This document shows positions 34,561-45,539 of a stretch of 64,000 nucleotides of DNA, piece after piece (position 1 is the first letter of the stretch; every line of letters begins with the position of its first letter). Below the pieces are notes generated by a model. That model saw only the letters and a list, made by a program, of their open reading frames with translations, did no database searches and was not told the origin of the DNA. Position numbers and translations under genes: made by a program. Source of the stretch: Adiantum capillus-veneris (taxonomy: Eukaryota; Streptophyta; Polypodiopsida; Polypodiales; Pteridaceae); NCBI GenBank assembly GCA_014529385.2, contig CM043967.1:127511182-127575181 (forward strand). Reading direction: 5' to 3'.

Positions 34561-36284
34561 TTACATGATATCCGGCTTTTGCTTTAGGATCTTTCGAATT
34601 ACAATTTTTTGGCGCTTGGCCTTTTGGGGTGGCTCCCTCTTAAGCAAAGTGGTTGTAATTTCTTGGGTTTCATTAACCCCTACATCTTGGTTCATGCCGA
34701 CATGGGCGATGAGGCGCCCGCGAAAGTTGACGCCGAAAGTGGATATTGCAAAATCTTTCTTTACAAGCACTACAAGGTTGGAATTGGGCAAGGGTTGTTA
34801 AACACAAGGCCTTGGAGAGTGAACGGAGGGCAAAAATGTTGTAGCATCCATTGGGGGAGTAGTCGGCATGCACAAACACCACGTCACCAGTCGAAAGTGT
34901 GCCGAGGTAGTGAGCAAGTGCCACTTGAGGTCCAAACGCCGTCCTACTCCCCCCTGACCGTTGTGCGCAGGCGTTAACCTCCAAAACATCCTGCAAAACA
35001 TAGGATTTGTGAGAAATATGGCAAAAAATTAGGTTGAGACTAGGCATCAACCTCCAAAACATCCTGCAAAACATAGGATTTGTGAGAAATATGGCAAAAA
35101 ATTAGTTATAACATTCACAAAATCAATTGTAACAATCAAATTTAAGTGAGCATCTATACCTCTTGTCTACGATCCTCCTCATCAGCATCCGGGTGCAAGT
35201 AAAGATCCACACTTGACTTCCCCTTTGGATCAAGCAAAACAGGTGGTGTAGCAGGTGATGGTGAATCCACTCTTGTGAGTTTAGCCAAACACATGGCTTG
35301 CACGGCCACAAACTCCTCCTCAGAGACCTTGGCCTGCTCGACCGCTGCCACCTTGGCTTGTGCGATCGCCACTGTGTCCGCCACAGTATTCCCCATGGGT
35401 AGTAGGAGATCATGGTCATGGAAGGTGGTGGTATCAAACTCAAACTTGCCATGGGCATCGAGGATGGCGAAACACTCATCCATGCGAAGCTCAAAGGATT
35501 TCTCCAGATCATGTAAAAACACAAACTCCTCCCCACCCACCACAGTGGAGGAGAAACGGATAATCTCTACCTCAGGGATGGCATCCCGAGTGCTGGTTCT
35601 TTCTGGCGGCCCCGAGGACGAACCAACAGATGGAGAGGCCTCCAAGAGGCCTTGAATCCCTACAGGGTAGGTCAAGGCAAGCATCTTCTCCTCTGCGGAT
35701 GTGTCTATGGGCGCGGGCTCCGGGTCCTTCACATCCGCCAAGACGCCGATCTGCAAGTGTGGTAGCACTACGTCAAGGTCTGTTGGGCACTCGTGAAGGA
35801 GGAAGATCATTATGGCCTAGATAGAGGAAAATGTGTTTTCAATCTTCCCCTTACGCATTGCTCACACATCATCATCTTCAAGCCGCACATATTGTCCGGC
35901 GGGTTGTGCTATGGTGGCAAAGCATGCAAGCCGTTCATGAAATGGCATGTCCCCTTTGTAGATGTGGTGCAGAAGGCCCTCAGGGACCCATTGCCCTTGC
36001 TGGTTTGGTAGCTCAACAATGAATCTCCCCATGCACGTGCAAATGTATGAAGTGATGTGCTCAAGAGATTGAGAGTGGAGGGTCAAGGTGGTTTCCAGAT
36101 CGGGTTGGGTTGTGAAAAATGCATGAAGCTCAGGGCGATTTGCATGGCCAACCTCAGTAAGGAATGCATCTAAAGCACTAGTTGCAGCCATGCTTTCTCT
36201 TTGCATAATTGGGTATGCTAGGTCTCTCTGCAATGCTGGGATGAAAATGGTAAAATGAGGAGGTGGTCCCCCTTTTATAAACAT
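34561..36284 (-). pseudogene. minus-strand multi-exon gene 3 of the DNA transposon, unknown
   Basis: Exon 1 (36284 or inner ATG 36191, MAATSALDAFL, to 35868) joins exon 2 (35816-35160) through a 51-bp phase-0 intron. Exon 2 has an acidic stretch and an Ala-rich helix (VAIAQAKVAAVEQAKVSEEE). Exon 3 starts at 34990 (DVLEVNACAQRSGG) after a phase-0 intron 35159-34991. The C-terminal part contains HYLGTLSTGDVVFVHADYS and, one base out of frame, KKDFAISTFGVNFRGRL and a basic end KREPPQKAKRQK. The single frame change near 34795 is the only clear lesion. No known domain. It converges on the H3-like gene. Confidence 0.5.
34971..35105 (-). repeat. tandem duplication of a 3' splice site
   Basis: A 62-base unit occurs at 34971-35032 and 35044-35105, 73 bases apart. 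On the minus strand each contains a pyrimidine-rich tract, TTTTGCAG and GATGTTTTGGAGGTT. The acceptor met first (exon from 35063) runs into TAG after eight codons; the second (exon from 34990) stays open. Confidence 0.85.
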
Positions 36285-36442
36285 ATTCCATCTTGAAAAA
36301 AATAAAAAATATGCGTTTTAAAAATAATATTACACAACACCTTAAAACTCAAGTACAAAATCAAGTACAACACCCTAAAAATTTTCAAAATCTTTAATAA
36401 AATATCCAGTACATAAAAGAGTAAAGTTACAAGCCAATTCAC

Positions 36443-37730
36443 TTAGACAAGATGACTTCGTCTGTAGCCCAATCTTTGGAAACAAGCATAGTGGCCTCCA
36501 TCCACCTTCCAATCTACAAAACCAAAAATGGGCAATCAAGATACAAATACTCGAAAAATTTAAGAAAAGGTAGCTAATCAAGCACAAAGCAAACCTTACA
36601 TTGTTCCAATTTGAAACTTGCATTGCCGACATCCTCGAACCCCATTATGACAAAATGTTCCCGAAGATTGGCAAGAGTCCAATGCGAGTTCACTACAACC
36701 ACCTCCACCTCATTATTGAGCATGCGGACATGAATTTCCAAGGATTGAACCTCTTTGGCCGTCAGCTGCAAGGGTATCCATTTTCCACGTTTGTATCCAC
36801 CTTTCGTAGCTAAACCATGCATACAAGGTGCACCTTGCCTTCAAATATCGAAGGCGAACCTGTGTGGGGACACATTGCACTTGTAACGGTCACCATCATG
36901 CAAACCGTCAACATAGCCCCAATTGACACCTAGAATGGTGTCCATTGCACCTATGTCAACTTCTTTGCAAACAAACATTGTCAGTGTTTCCACAATCGGC
37001 AGAGAGCGGAATGCATGCACAAACAAATGGATGGGACAATGCCAATTGAGACCCACCGATCTGGTTGCCTTACCAAACTTTAGGGACCCTTGGAAATCTT
37101 GCAGCACCTTGTGCTTGAAAGAAAGCAAGGCCCAATGGTCTGTGGAGTTGGCCATTCTGCACTTTGCAATGAGAGTGTGTCTCCACGGCTTCTAACCTAC
37201 CATAGCCTTGGCTTGACTACGTACTTGTGGGAGTACATGAATATTCGCTGCTCGGTAAGTTTTTTCGATGAGACATTAGGAAACATAAGCTCCCCAATGT
37301 GAGCATGCACAACCATGAACGTGCCTGAGAGGCACTGAAGCGGCTGCTCCTCAACTAAGCTGGATGGAAAAACATCTTTACAAATACCCTTAGTCAAACA
37401 AAATGATCGCATGCACGTTAAACATGATATATGTATGGGATAGCTAAACCATGAGGACTTACAATGAGGTGCAAATTGAGTTGAAGCTCTCTGCAGGTGG
37501 ATCTTAGCTGCACTATACACGTGTTGCACGATGGCCACCATTCCGAACTTGGTTTCTTTGAATGCCAATAATGGCATTCCAGTACACCTCGACATCGTAC
37601 GTGATGAGGTCCAGCACTGGACGGTTGCATGTAGACCCATGAACCCTTCTTGAATACCTATAGGATCCATCCCTCCTCTGAATTTTCTGTGTTGTGCAAC
37701 ACAATCTCCTGTATCTGTGGTTTGGGCCAT
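36443..37730 (-). pseudogene. minus-strand multi-exon gene 4 of the DNA transposon, unknown
   Basis: Exon 1 runs from ATG at 37730 (MAQTTDTGDCVAQHRKFRGG) to 37463, ending at a GTAAGT donor. The phase-1 intron 37462-37355 leads to EEQPLQCLSGTFMVVHAHIGELMF. After a frame change near 37200 the text continues WRHTLIAKCRMANSTDHWALL and DIGAMDTILGVNWGYVDGLHD; an in-frame TGA lies near 36840, then KGGYKRGKWIPLQLTAKE. A last donor (GTAAGG at 36599) and acceptor (TTTTGTAG before 36513) give a short final exon. No family is recognised. Its lesions resemble those of the transposase, in contrast to the intact H3-like gene. Confidence 0.45.
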
Positions 37731-37739
37731 CTATGCGTG

Positions 37740-38180
37740 TTAGCGGTGGACATGCTTGGGAAGTTGGGCTTAGGAAGGGATTGGGAATGGGTGGGAGGAA
37801 GGTGAGGGAGAGAAGTGGGCAAGGCTGTGGGCTATTGTGTGTGGGTACTGTGGAGAGAGAATGAGGAGCTGAGGGGAGGGTGAGGTGAGCTGCCTATGGT
37901 GGCTATGGTGGCTTTGATAGTAGAGATAGAGAAAGAGGGGAGAAGTGAGAGATAGAGAGGATAGTGGTGAGCTGTGGGCTATGGGGTTTGGGACTGTAGA
38001 GGGTTGATGGAGGTGTGAGAGAAGGGGGAGCTATGGAGAGAGGAAGAGAGTGGTGGAAAGCTATTGGCTATGGCTGCCTTGACTGTAGAGAGAGAATGGA
38101 AGAAGGGAGAAGAGGGAGAGTGTGGGAGAGAAAAGTAGTGATTCAGGGAGAGAAAAGTGGATTTTGGGGGGAGAATTTGA
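37740..38180 (+). repeat. GA-rich low-complexity tract
   Basis: Irregular repeats of GAGAGAGAA, GGGAGAAG and GCTGTGGGCTATGG on the 5' side of gene 4 (minus strand), where it reads as a CT-rich leader. No coding sequence. The remainder to 38490 includes a second G/C-run zone (38297, 38341-38351). Confidence 0.7.
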
Positions 38181-38490
38181 CTTTTTGAAGTTAGTATATG
38201 TTTTGGAACAGTTTTGGAGGCAAATGAGTCAATTTTGACACTTTTATAAAAAATATCATTTTTTAAGGTTTTTAAGCTTGCGCATTTTTTCTTTTGGGGG
38301 GGTCCCTCCCTCTTTTATGACACATCTTTCCCCCTTTTACCCCCCCCCCCACCCCCTCCCCACTCTCTAAGAACCAAGCATTGAAGAGGGAGACAATTAG
38401 GCTGCACCCCTACCATTCCTCCCCCTCTAGGTGATATCCCAAGAGCCCTCTCATTGGTTCTCTCTTAAGCCTTCATTAATCAAAAAGGCT

Positions 38491-38517
38491 CAAGGAGAGT
38501 CCATATTTTTCATAATG
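38491..38517 (-). repeat. right terminal inverted repeat
   Basis: Reverse complement starts CATTATGAAAAATATGGA and pairs with 28689-28715. B2's LTR resumes at 38518 with GGTTGTCAC. Confidence 0.88.
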
Positions 38518-39112
38518 GGTTGTCACATTGCAATTGCGTTTGTTGCATTGCAACCGCCGCAGGTAAGAGCTCTACGCATTGACGTAAGCCATTCACAGTA
38601 ATTTGTAGCTTTTGGCATCGTCGACCTACGGCCTAATTTCATCATAACTAGGAATTTACACTTTTAAATCCAAAACTAAGCATAGGCGGGGTATTGGGGC
38701 ATCATTGCTAAGCATTTAGATGCATTCTGGGTCGAAAACGACTAGGTCAAAAATCCATTGCTGCTAATAATCGCGATTTTGAAACTTGTCCTAAAGTGAG
38801 GTTTGAGACCATAAGCATGTGTGCTTAGGTCTTATAAACTTTTTCTAGGACTTTCGTTACGTTTGGATGTCATTTGATGCTGTAACGGATGTGTTTTGTT
38901 TCCCGATGAGCGATTGGCTTTTGGTGATTTCAGTCACTTGAGTGTAGCTTGAGTTAGATGTGAGTTGTTAGTTGTTTTCCAAGAGATTGATAGCTTCTTC
39001 TAGCATCTATGCACTAGCCGACTCAGCTTCGTCCCATGGTTTGACAAATTAATCCTGGTTCTCGCTAATACTGCGATAAGATAGGATGGTGAGGTTAGAG
39101 ATGAGTCCCACA
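38518..39112 (+). repeat. 3' LTR of B2, right part
   Basis: This continues the LTR exactly where 28688 stopped (5' LTR equivalent 11429-12005) and ends CCCACA. It is followed by the target duplication TTGAC and then by B1 pol sequence. Confidence 0.93.
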
Positions 39113-39117
39113 TTGAC

Positions 39118-40241
39118 CTTGAAAAAACTACCCTCTTACTTGGGAGATAACAAAGATGAATCCAGAGTGCGTAAAACCACTCAAGTAAAAAGAGTAGAAC
39201 AAACCCTAGAAGTAGACAACATTCATTGAATCATGTCTACACCCATCCAATGCACTCTTACTTTGGGAGAACTATTAAAAATTAGGCCATATCTATGGAA
39301 TGATCTACAAAATACTCTAGAAAAGGTGAAAATAACGGGACTAATCGCAAAACATTTAGGAAATTTGAAACACAAAATGGACAACAGAGATTTGATATGT
39401 TCCAAAGAACAAAGTTGGAGAATACTACAAAGGTGAAGAAAGAAACACAATCCTTCTAGTGAAATATAATGACATAGAAACCATGGCAATACTGGATAGT
39501 GGGGCAGGAATAGCCATAGCCACAAAAGCAGTATGGGAATCCTGGGACAACCAGCCATTAGACAAACTCAAATGAAATTGCAATTGGCTTGTGGACACAT
39601 TGAAAGACCATTAGGACTACTTAAAAAAGTGATAGTTAATTCCTTGGGATTGAATATCAACACACTTTTACCATAGTAGCTTTGGAAAGAAACTCAATTA
39701 CAAAATCATATTGGGAAGACCTTTCATGCAACAAGTACAACTCATCCAAGACTGAGGAAACAATTATCTGTACTTGAAGTAGGTGGGATCAATAACCAGG
39801 GTTAATCTAAAAGATCACACTTATAGAGATGTCTTGAAAACACCCATACAAGAATTCGATTCACTTTCTTCAGTTGAAACTAAGCTTCCATCTTGGTTGA
39901 ATAAAGACACTCCTATTTGGATGTGTGGAGCCTCAAAAAACGGGAGCTTAAAACGAAAAGAATGTATCTTAGAAAGGGATTGCACAGACGAAGATTATGT
40001 ACCTGAACCCTTTCCCGAGCATTTGTTTGAGCCATATGAGTGGACTCAAATTTTAGCGACAATGGATGTATGTGTAAATACGTCTATGCCTACTCAATTT
40101 TGCAACGAGGACAGCTATGACATAATTCTCATACAAATGATCTCGACCCTACACATTGAAGAAGAAATTCACGAACCCAAGGACTTGATGAAAGCTCAAC
40201 AAGTCTTTTCAGACCTCTACTATGATGCAATAAATGAGTAA
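39118..40241 (+). pseudogene. B1 gag end, PR1 and linker
   Basis: This resumes the B1 polyprotein right after B2's target site (KKLPSYLGDNKDES, as in B2 17110). The protease loop AILDSGAGIAIATKAVW lies near 39485 but its frame is broken on both sides. The conserved linker 39783-40241 (ETKLPSWLNKDTPIWMCGAS) is the longest intact piece. Confidence 0.8.
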
Positions 40242-40314
40242 GAAGAACACCCAGCTACGTCAGATGATTCGGGGTCGAAAAAAGAACATATGAGAGGCTA
40301 GAGCTAAGCTACTC

Positions 40315-41480
40315 ATGAAAGGAGGGGAGGAAAAGTTTTTTGACTTTCCTAACCAGAAACCAAGAAAACAAAAATGGTATAGACGAGAAAGAGATACTAG
40401 AAATATGAAAGCTAGACCTATGCCATCAGTCTCTAGTAGAACACAATTCCTGATGCAGATAGATGCACATGATTGTGTCAAGGACAAAATCACCGGTAGA
40501 TATCCTTCAAACAAAAATCCAAAAATCTCAAAAAACTCTAAAGGAGATATATACAACTGAAATGGAAACCACTGAAGAAAATGGTAAATATGTAATGAGT
40601 GTTCCATCCCATTACAAGAAATATACTCTCCAAGATCAAAAAATCATAGTCGAACAACCTGTTAGAGAACTACGGAAACAGGGTGAGTCCTACGAAGGGC
40701 TTGAAAACGCAAAAAAAGATAGATCTAGCCGAACCAAGAGAAGAGCATAGACCAGCCTACATTGCAAATGACCTTATGTTGAAGAAGAAGAAGGGATTTT
40801 GCTAAGCTTACTGAAAGAATATTGAGATATCTTTGCTTGGTCTTACAAGGATCTCAAGAGTGTTGATCGAAAAATCTGTCAACATACCATACCCATGAGA
40901 GATGATGTGAAACCAAGTAGACAAAGGCCATATACATACAATGAAGCATTCGCCAGAAAGATCAAAGAAGAAATTGAAAAACTAAAGAAAGTCGAAATCA
41001 TTTATGAAATTGAACACACAGATTGGGTGTCTCCAATTGTGGTAGTACCCAAGAAAAATAGAAAATTACAAGTGTGTGTCAACCTCAAGAAAGTGAATGC
41101 AGCTACCATTAGAGACAACTTTCCTCTTCCAATCACTAAGCATGTTTTAGAACGAGTTGCAGGAAAAGAAGCTTACAGCTTCTTAGATGGCTTTTCGAGA
41201 TACAATCAACTTTGGGTTGACCCAAAAGATCAACATAAAACTGCCTTTGCAACGGAATGGGGTATTTTTGCCTATCGGGTTATGCCTTTTGGGTTAACTA
41301 ATGCTCCTACCACCTTTCAAAGATTGATGAGCCATGCTTTTAAAGAATTTCTTAAAAGTATATATGGATGATCTATGTGTACATTCATCAATCCGGGCTT
41401 ATCATTTTGAACACCTCAAAAAGGTATTCAAAAAGTGTAGACTTTATAGGATTTACTTAAATCCTGAAAAGTATACATTC
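40315..41480 (+). pseudogene. B1 reverse transcriptase
   Basis: Linker at 40463-40750 (HYKKYTLQDQKIIVEQPVREL), then RT 40895-41371 with DWVSPIVVVPKKNRKLQVCVN, FLDGFSRYNQLWVDPKDQHKTAF and [17 protein letters not shown]. One base before the catalytic box shifts the frame; YMDD itself is intact at 41361-41372. Apart from this, B1 RT is cleaner than B2's. Confidence 0.85.
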
Positions 41481-41508
41481 ATGGGTAGACAATGGCATAG
41501 CTACTAAT

Positions 41509-42290
41509 ATGGAAAAAATTCATGTTATTGCTGATTTTCCTAGACCAACAACAGTCAAGGGGGTTCAAGCCTTTATGGGGCATTGTGGATATTACAGACG
41601 GTTCATTTACATGTACGCTATAATTGCAAAACCCATGTATAGCTTGATTACACACTTTGAGTGGACTGATGAGTGTGAAGAATCCTTCATGAAGCTCAAG
41701 CAAGCTCTCACTTCTACTCCAATATTGAAAGCACCAGATTCAAATAAAATATTCAACATACATGTAGATGCTTCCAATTTTTCCATCGGGTGTATACTAG
41801 CTCAACCAGAAGACGAGAAAATTGATTTTTCTATTTCTTATGCTAGCCGACAGTTGAATATGGCAGAAAAGAATTATACCACCACGAAAAGGGAAGTATT
41901 AGGAATGATCTATGCCATAAAAACGTATAGACATTACCTATTAGCCAACAAATTTGTGTTCTTTGTGGACCACCAACCCTTATTGTCCTTGGTCAACAAG
42001 CCATGCCTTACAGGAAGAATAGTGAGATGGTTCATCATTCTTCTGGAATTTGATTTCACTGTGGTTGTAAAAAAGGGCACTACACATCAAAGAGCAGATC
42101 GTTTGTCAAGGATTGTTTTAGGAGAATCACCTAAAGGAGTAGACAATGATCTACCAGATGCCTATCTCTTCTCCATGGAAATGATACCTCGATGGTCGGA
42201 AAATAAGGTATCGTTGATGACCATAGATCAAGTGGATTCGCAAATACCACTTCCTATTACAATCGGATTAATTGAGCAATCGGCTATGTA
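41509..42290 (+). pseudogene. B1 RT thumb and RNase H
   Basis: One open frame covering the thumb (VKGVQAFMGHCGYYRRF) and RNase H with all four acidic landmarks: HVDASNF, REVLGMIYA, FVDHQPL and RADRLSR. This part could still fold; it is open through to the first zinc domain, ending at 42435. Confidence 0.85.
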
Positions 42291-42657
42291 TCCGTTACTA
42301 GCTGGAAAATTGTACAAAAGAAACCGAGATGGAATATTGCTCTTATGCATCAATCCTGAGGAGAAAACCCAATACCTAAGTCATGCACATATTACCATAG
42401 TAGGACTTCACTTTGCAGAAGATCAAACTATGTGACGAATCTTAAGACTTGGAGTATTTTGGCCATTTATGAGGAGTGATGTTCAGTCTTTTGCAAAGGA
42501 TTTTCCTCAATGTCAAAAACAAACACCCATACCTCATGTAACATTGTTCCAAATGTCGCATGTTCCTAAGTGGAGTGACTATCTAGTTACCTACTTATCA
42601 AGCCGAACATTTCCTGAGGATATGAGTAAACACCGTCAAAGATTAATTGAAACTTAA
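42291..42657 (+). pseudogene. B1 integrase zinc-binding domain, first copy
   Basis: AHITIVGLHF gives the two His. After a TGA at 42433-42435, FPQCQKQ follows, so one zinc Cys is Phe. Equivalent to B2 20271-20630. Confidence 0.75.
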
Positions 42658-42687
42658 GCAAGAGATTATGCTCTTATAGGAAACCAA

Positions 42688-42900
42688 TTGTATCGAAGAG
42701 GTAAGGGTCAACATCTACATCTTTGTGCAAATGAAGACGAGTATATTCCGATTATAGAACAAGAACATACTGGATTAGTTGAGGTCACTTTTCTAGTGAG
42801 ACCACTGCAAGAGCAATTTCAAGTGCAGGCATATGGTGGCCAACACTTTTTGCAGATGCCAAAGAATATGTTCAGAGATGTGATGTTTGTCAACGAGAAA
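42688..42900 (+). pseudogene. B1 integrase zinc-binding domain, second copy
   Basis: Lead-in GQHLHLCANEDEYIPIIEQ, then the His/Cys module out of frame (frame change near 42780). Confirms that the double zinc module belongs to the family and not just to B2. Confidence 0.7.
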
Positions 42901-42902
42901 AA

Positions 42903-43940
42903 ATGCCAACACGTGTAGATAGCCTACCCTTAAGGCCAATGATGGAGGCTAGAGCTTTCGCAAAATGGGGTACAGATTTTGTTGCGGCAATACAACCACG
43001 TGCTTATGGAACCCAAGCTCAATATATCATTGTAGCTACGGACTATTTGACCAAGTGGGCCGAGGCTAAAGCAACTCAAAAGAATGATAACCAAAACCAC
43101 CATCGCATTCTTATATGAGTATATGTTCACAAGATATGGACTGCCAATAGAAATTGTCAGTGATAGGGGAACTCATTTCCTTAATGAGGTAATCGAGTAT
43201 CTGCTTAATGAATTTATGGTCATCCATAACAAATCAGCTCCCTATCACCCACAAGCAAACGGACAAGCTGAGCATACGAATAATTTTCTTAGCTCAGTAT
43301 TGACTAAAGTGGTTAGTTCAAGAAGGACAGACTGGGAAATGAATCTCCATGCGGCTCTATGGGCTTATCGAGTTTCATTCAAAACGGCTTTAAATGCTAC
43401 ACCCTTTAACCTTGTTTATGGTCTTGATGCCATACTACCAATAAAGCTTCTATTGCCGACACTAAGGGTATCTAAGGATCTTGAGTGGACTAGACATCAA
43501 TTGTCAAAGAGACTTGAAGATTTAGAAAAGCTAGATGAGCAAAGGCTAGCTGTTGTAGCTCATATCTATGCACAAAAGAGAAAACAGAAACAGTTTTTTG
43601 ATTCCCATCTAATTACAAAAATCTTCAAAAAAGGGGACTTAGTTTTAGTCTATTCCCTTAAGCAACACATTCCCAAGTTTAAGAAAAAGAGAAACGGGAC
43701 CGTTTATCATTGAAGATGTATCTCCAAGTGGAGCAGTTAATTTGTCCACCCTAGATGGTGAACCGATGGCTAATTGGATTAGTGGATGTTGTTTAAAGAA
43801 GTACAATTTGCCACTAACCAATGAATTGCTAGAAAGGATGCATGCAGCTAAGCAAAAGAAGATAAAACGACAACATGTTATTGATGAAGCCCACAAAGAA
43901 GCTCGGCTTCGAGTACTCAAAAGAAAAGCTGCTCTCAAGA
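42903..43940 (+). pseudogene. B1 integrase core and C-terminal domain
   Basis: The core has WGTDFVAAI (first Asp kept), then after a frame change near 43085 IVSDRGTHF and HPQANGQAEHTN. The C-terminal GPF module follows a one-base change near 43700 (GPFIIEDVSPSGAVNLSTLDG), then WISGCCLKKYNLPLTNELLERM and a basic helix. No chromodomain. Confidence 0.85.
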
Positions 43941-44010
43941 ATCAAAAAATACCTATTCCCATCAATACCCAGGAGATGGATGACAACAATGGAAACTGCA
44001 GAAAGATGTC

Positions 44011-44361
44011 GTGTCGACAGATGATGAATGGTTAGATGGAATGGACCTTCACATCAAAGTACAACTCAGCAATCATAGTACGAATGCATTGGTTGACACA
44101 GGAGCTCGAGTAAATGCAATCAGTTATTCCACATACAAGAAAGCAACAAGTCACTCTTTGACGACAGAAATAGCGACTATCAAAGGATGCAATAAGAACC
44201 CAACACCAACGTCATTGGGAGTAGTCAACTTAAATGTGATAGTACATGGATGTTCATGTCCTCATGAGTTTGTATGCTTACCAGATGAACACATGAATGA
44301 GAAAATGATTCTTGGAATCTCATGGATGCGGACGTACAAGGCAATACCAGATTGGGATACA
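44011..44361 (+). pseudogene. B1 second retropepsin-like domain (PR2)
   Basis: The open frame reads MDLHIKVQLSNHSTNALVDTGARVNAISYSTY, with an intact DTG at 44095-44103, followed by LGVVNLNVIVHGCSCPHEFVC and MILGISWMRTYKAIPDWD. The frame is uninterrupted from 44011 until a foldback element enters at 44362. The spacing from DTG to ILG is about 75 residues, within the retropepsin range. It lies after integrase, whereas PR1 lies before RT. Confidence 0.72.
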
Positions 44362-44810
44362 TTAGTTGAAATTTGGACTCACAAAGGGGCCCTTTAAGGA
44401 GTTTGACTTTACCTCTCTCTACCAAAAGGGGCGCGTGGATAAATTGCTACAAACAAACTCCAAAGTTGGTGGAGGTTTGACAGTTAGAATGTCCTCTTCA
44501 AGCTCTATCTATTGATATATAGTAGCACGCCATGAGATTTCTCATATTTTAGAAGATTATTTTTTTTATTCAATTAGATTTTGACAGATTTATCACATCA
44601 TAGGTGAATCAAAAAAAGAATCTTCTAGAATATGAGGAATCTCATGGCGTGCTATATATCAATAGAAAGAGCTTGAAGATGACATTCTAACTGTCAAACC
44701 TCCACCAACTTTGGAGTTTGTTTGCAAAAATTTATCCATGCGCCCGTTTTGGTAGAGAGAGGTAAAGTCAATCCTTAAAGGGCCCCTTTGTGAGTCCAAA
44801 TTTCACCTAA
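44362..44810. mobile_element. 449-bp foldback MITE inside B1
   Basis: B2 has no such insert: its text runs GGGATAC-AAATCAACT uninterrupted. The insert starts TTAGTTGAAATTTGGACTC and its far end is the inverted TTAGGTGAAATTTGGACTC. The arms are about 210 bases long with few mismatches, around a short loop near 44580. Flanks TACA (44358-44361) and TGCA (44811-44814) look like a 4-bp target duplication with one change. No coding capacity. Confidence 0.88.
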
Positions 44811-44814
44811 TGCA

Positions 44815-45521
44815 AATCAGCTCAAGCTATCACCTAAAGGTGGACAACTCATTGTTCCAATTGCACCAAGCAAAGAAGAATGGAAAGTAGGTTACCAACA
44901 GATTAAATCACGGAGCAATAAATCTTCTCCATCCTATCGACAAGCAAGGAGTCAAGTAAATTTGGGTACCAAAAGCACAGCTTAAGGACGAGCCGATTCA
45001 AATCTGGGTGCCCAAAACATCATCGACAAGTATCAAAGACGGTTCCAAAGATCAAAACACAAAGAGGAGCACCTCCAAACAAGGAACCTAACACAAAATG
45101 GATTTGGAAGAAAAAGGAGCACTTATCTTCTCGGCAAATGGGAAAACTGATCAAGCAATGGAGAGTTAAGTCGCAAAAAACTCAACCACACCATTCTGAC
45201 CAAGACGAACCAAGATATCAATGGCGAAAAAAAGCTCAGCAACCACCATCATTGATACCACTAGCTCAGGCAATCAACGTGCTAAAGCATCCTGATGGTA
45301 CAATCAAGCAGAGAGCACACAAGCTACAAGATTTGCTCTTTGGAAGACAACATCAGCAACCCTTGACATTAGAAACCCTTGAGTTAATTACTCAAGACCC
45401 AACTCTTGCACAGCATAATGGTTTGAACTACATTGATCTTCAAGGCATGGTAGAGCCAACCAAGGCCATGCATAGACACGATTGTTCAATGCACACAGTC
45501 ATCCCGGAGTACACCATCTAG
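44815..45521 (+). pseudogene. B1 W-P-K region and C-terminal pol segment
   Basis: Continuation of PR2 after the MITE. Two IWVPK motifs appear near 44965 and 45003, matching B2's. The final segment (HPDGTIKQRAHKLQDLLFG, LELITQDPTLAQH) is open from 45138 to 45521 and parallels B2 22484-22777. Confidence 0.6.
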
Positions 45522-45539
45522 GATGGGTGGAAGGGCACC

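Larger units (their letters stand above)
28689..38517. mobile_element. 9.83-kb DNA transposon carrying a histone H3-like gene
   Basis: It interrupts the B2 3' LTR cleanly. Its ends are inverted repeats of about 27 bases with three mismatches, starting CATTAGGAATAATATGGA on the left and CATTATGAAAAATATGGA on the right. Compared with the 5' LTR, only one extra G is present at the join, so there is no clear target duplication. Inside are a transposase-like gene and an H3-like gene on the plus strand, and two multi-exon genes on the minus strand. Both ends carry long G-runs. The superfamily is unassigned; the termini are not CACTA. Confidence 0.88.
11099..39112 (+). mobile_element. LTR retrotransposon B2 (Ty3-type) with nested insertions
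   Basis: Both ends are exact: the LTR starts TGTTAGCAGC at 11099 and ends CCCACA at 39112, with the 5-bp target duplication TTGAC at 11094-11098 and 39113-39117. Removing the 9.83-kb DNA transposon in its 3' LTR leaves an element of about 18.2 kb. The Asp-tRNA-type primer-binding site and extra coding capacity after integrase recall the Athila/Tat side of plant Ty3 elements. The LTRs differ at roughly one base in ten by eye, so the insertion is old. Confidence 0.93.

Noticed and set aside
35275-35655. Plus-strand 126-codon Ser-rich frame
   Set aside because: It is antisense to the better-supported exon 2 of gene 3.
28689-38517. Assignment of the DNA transposon to CACTA (En/Spm)
   Set aside because: Termini start CATTA, and no 3-bp target duplication is visible against the intact 5' LTR; the superfamily is left open.
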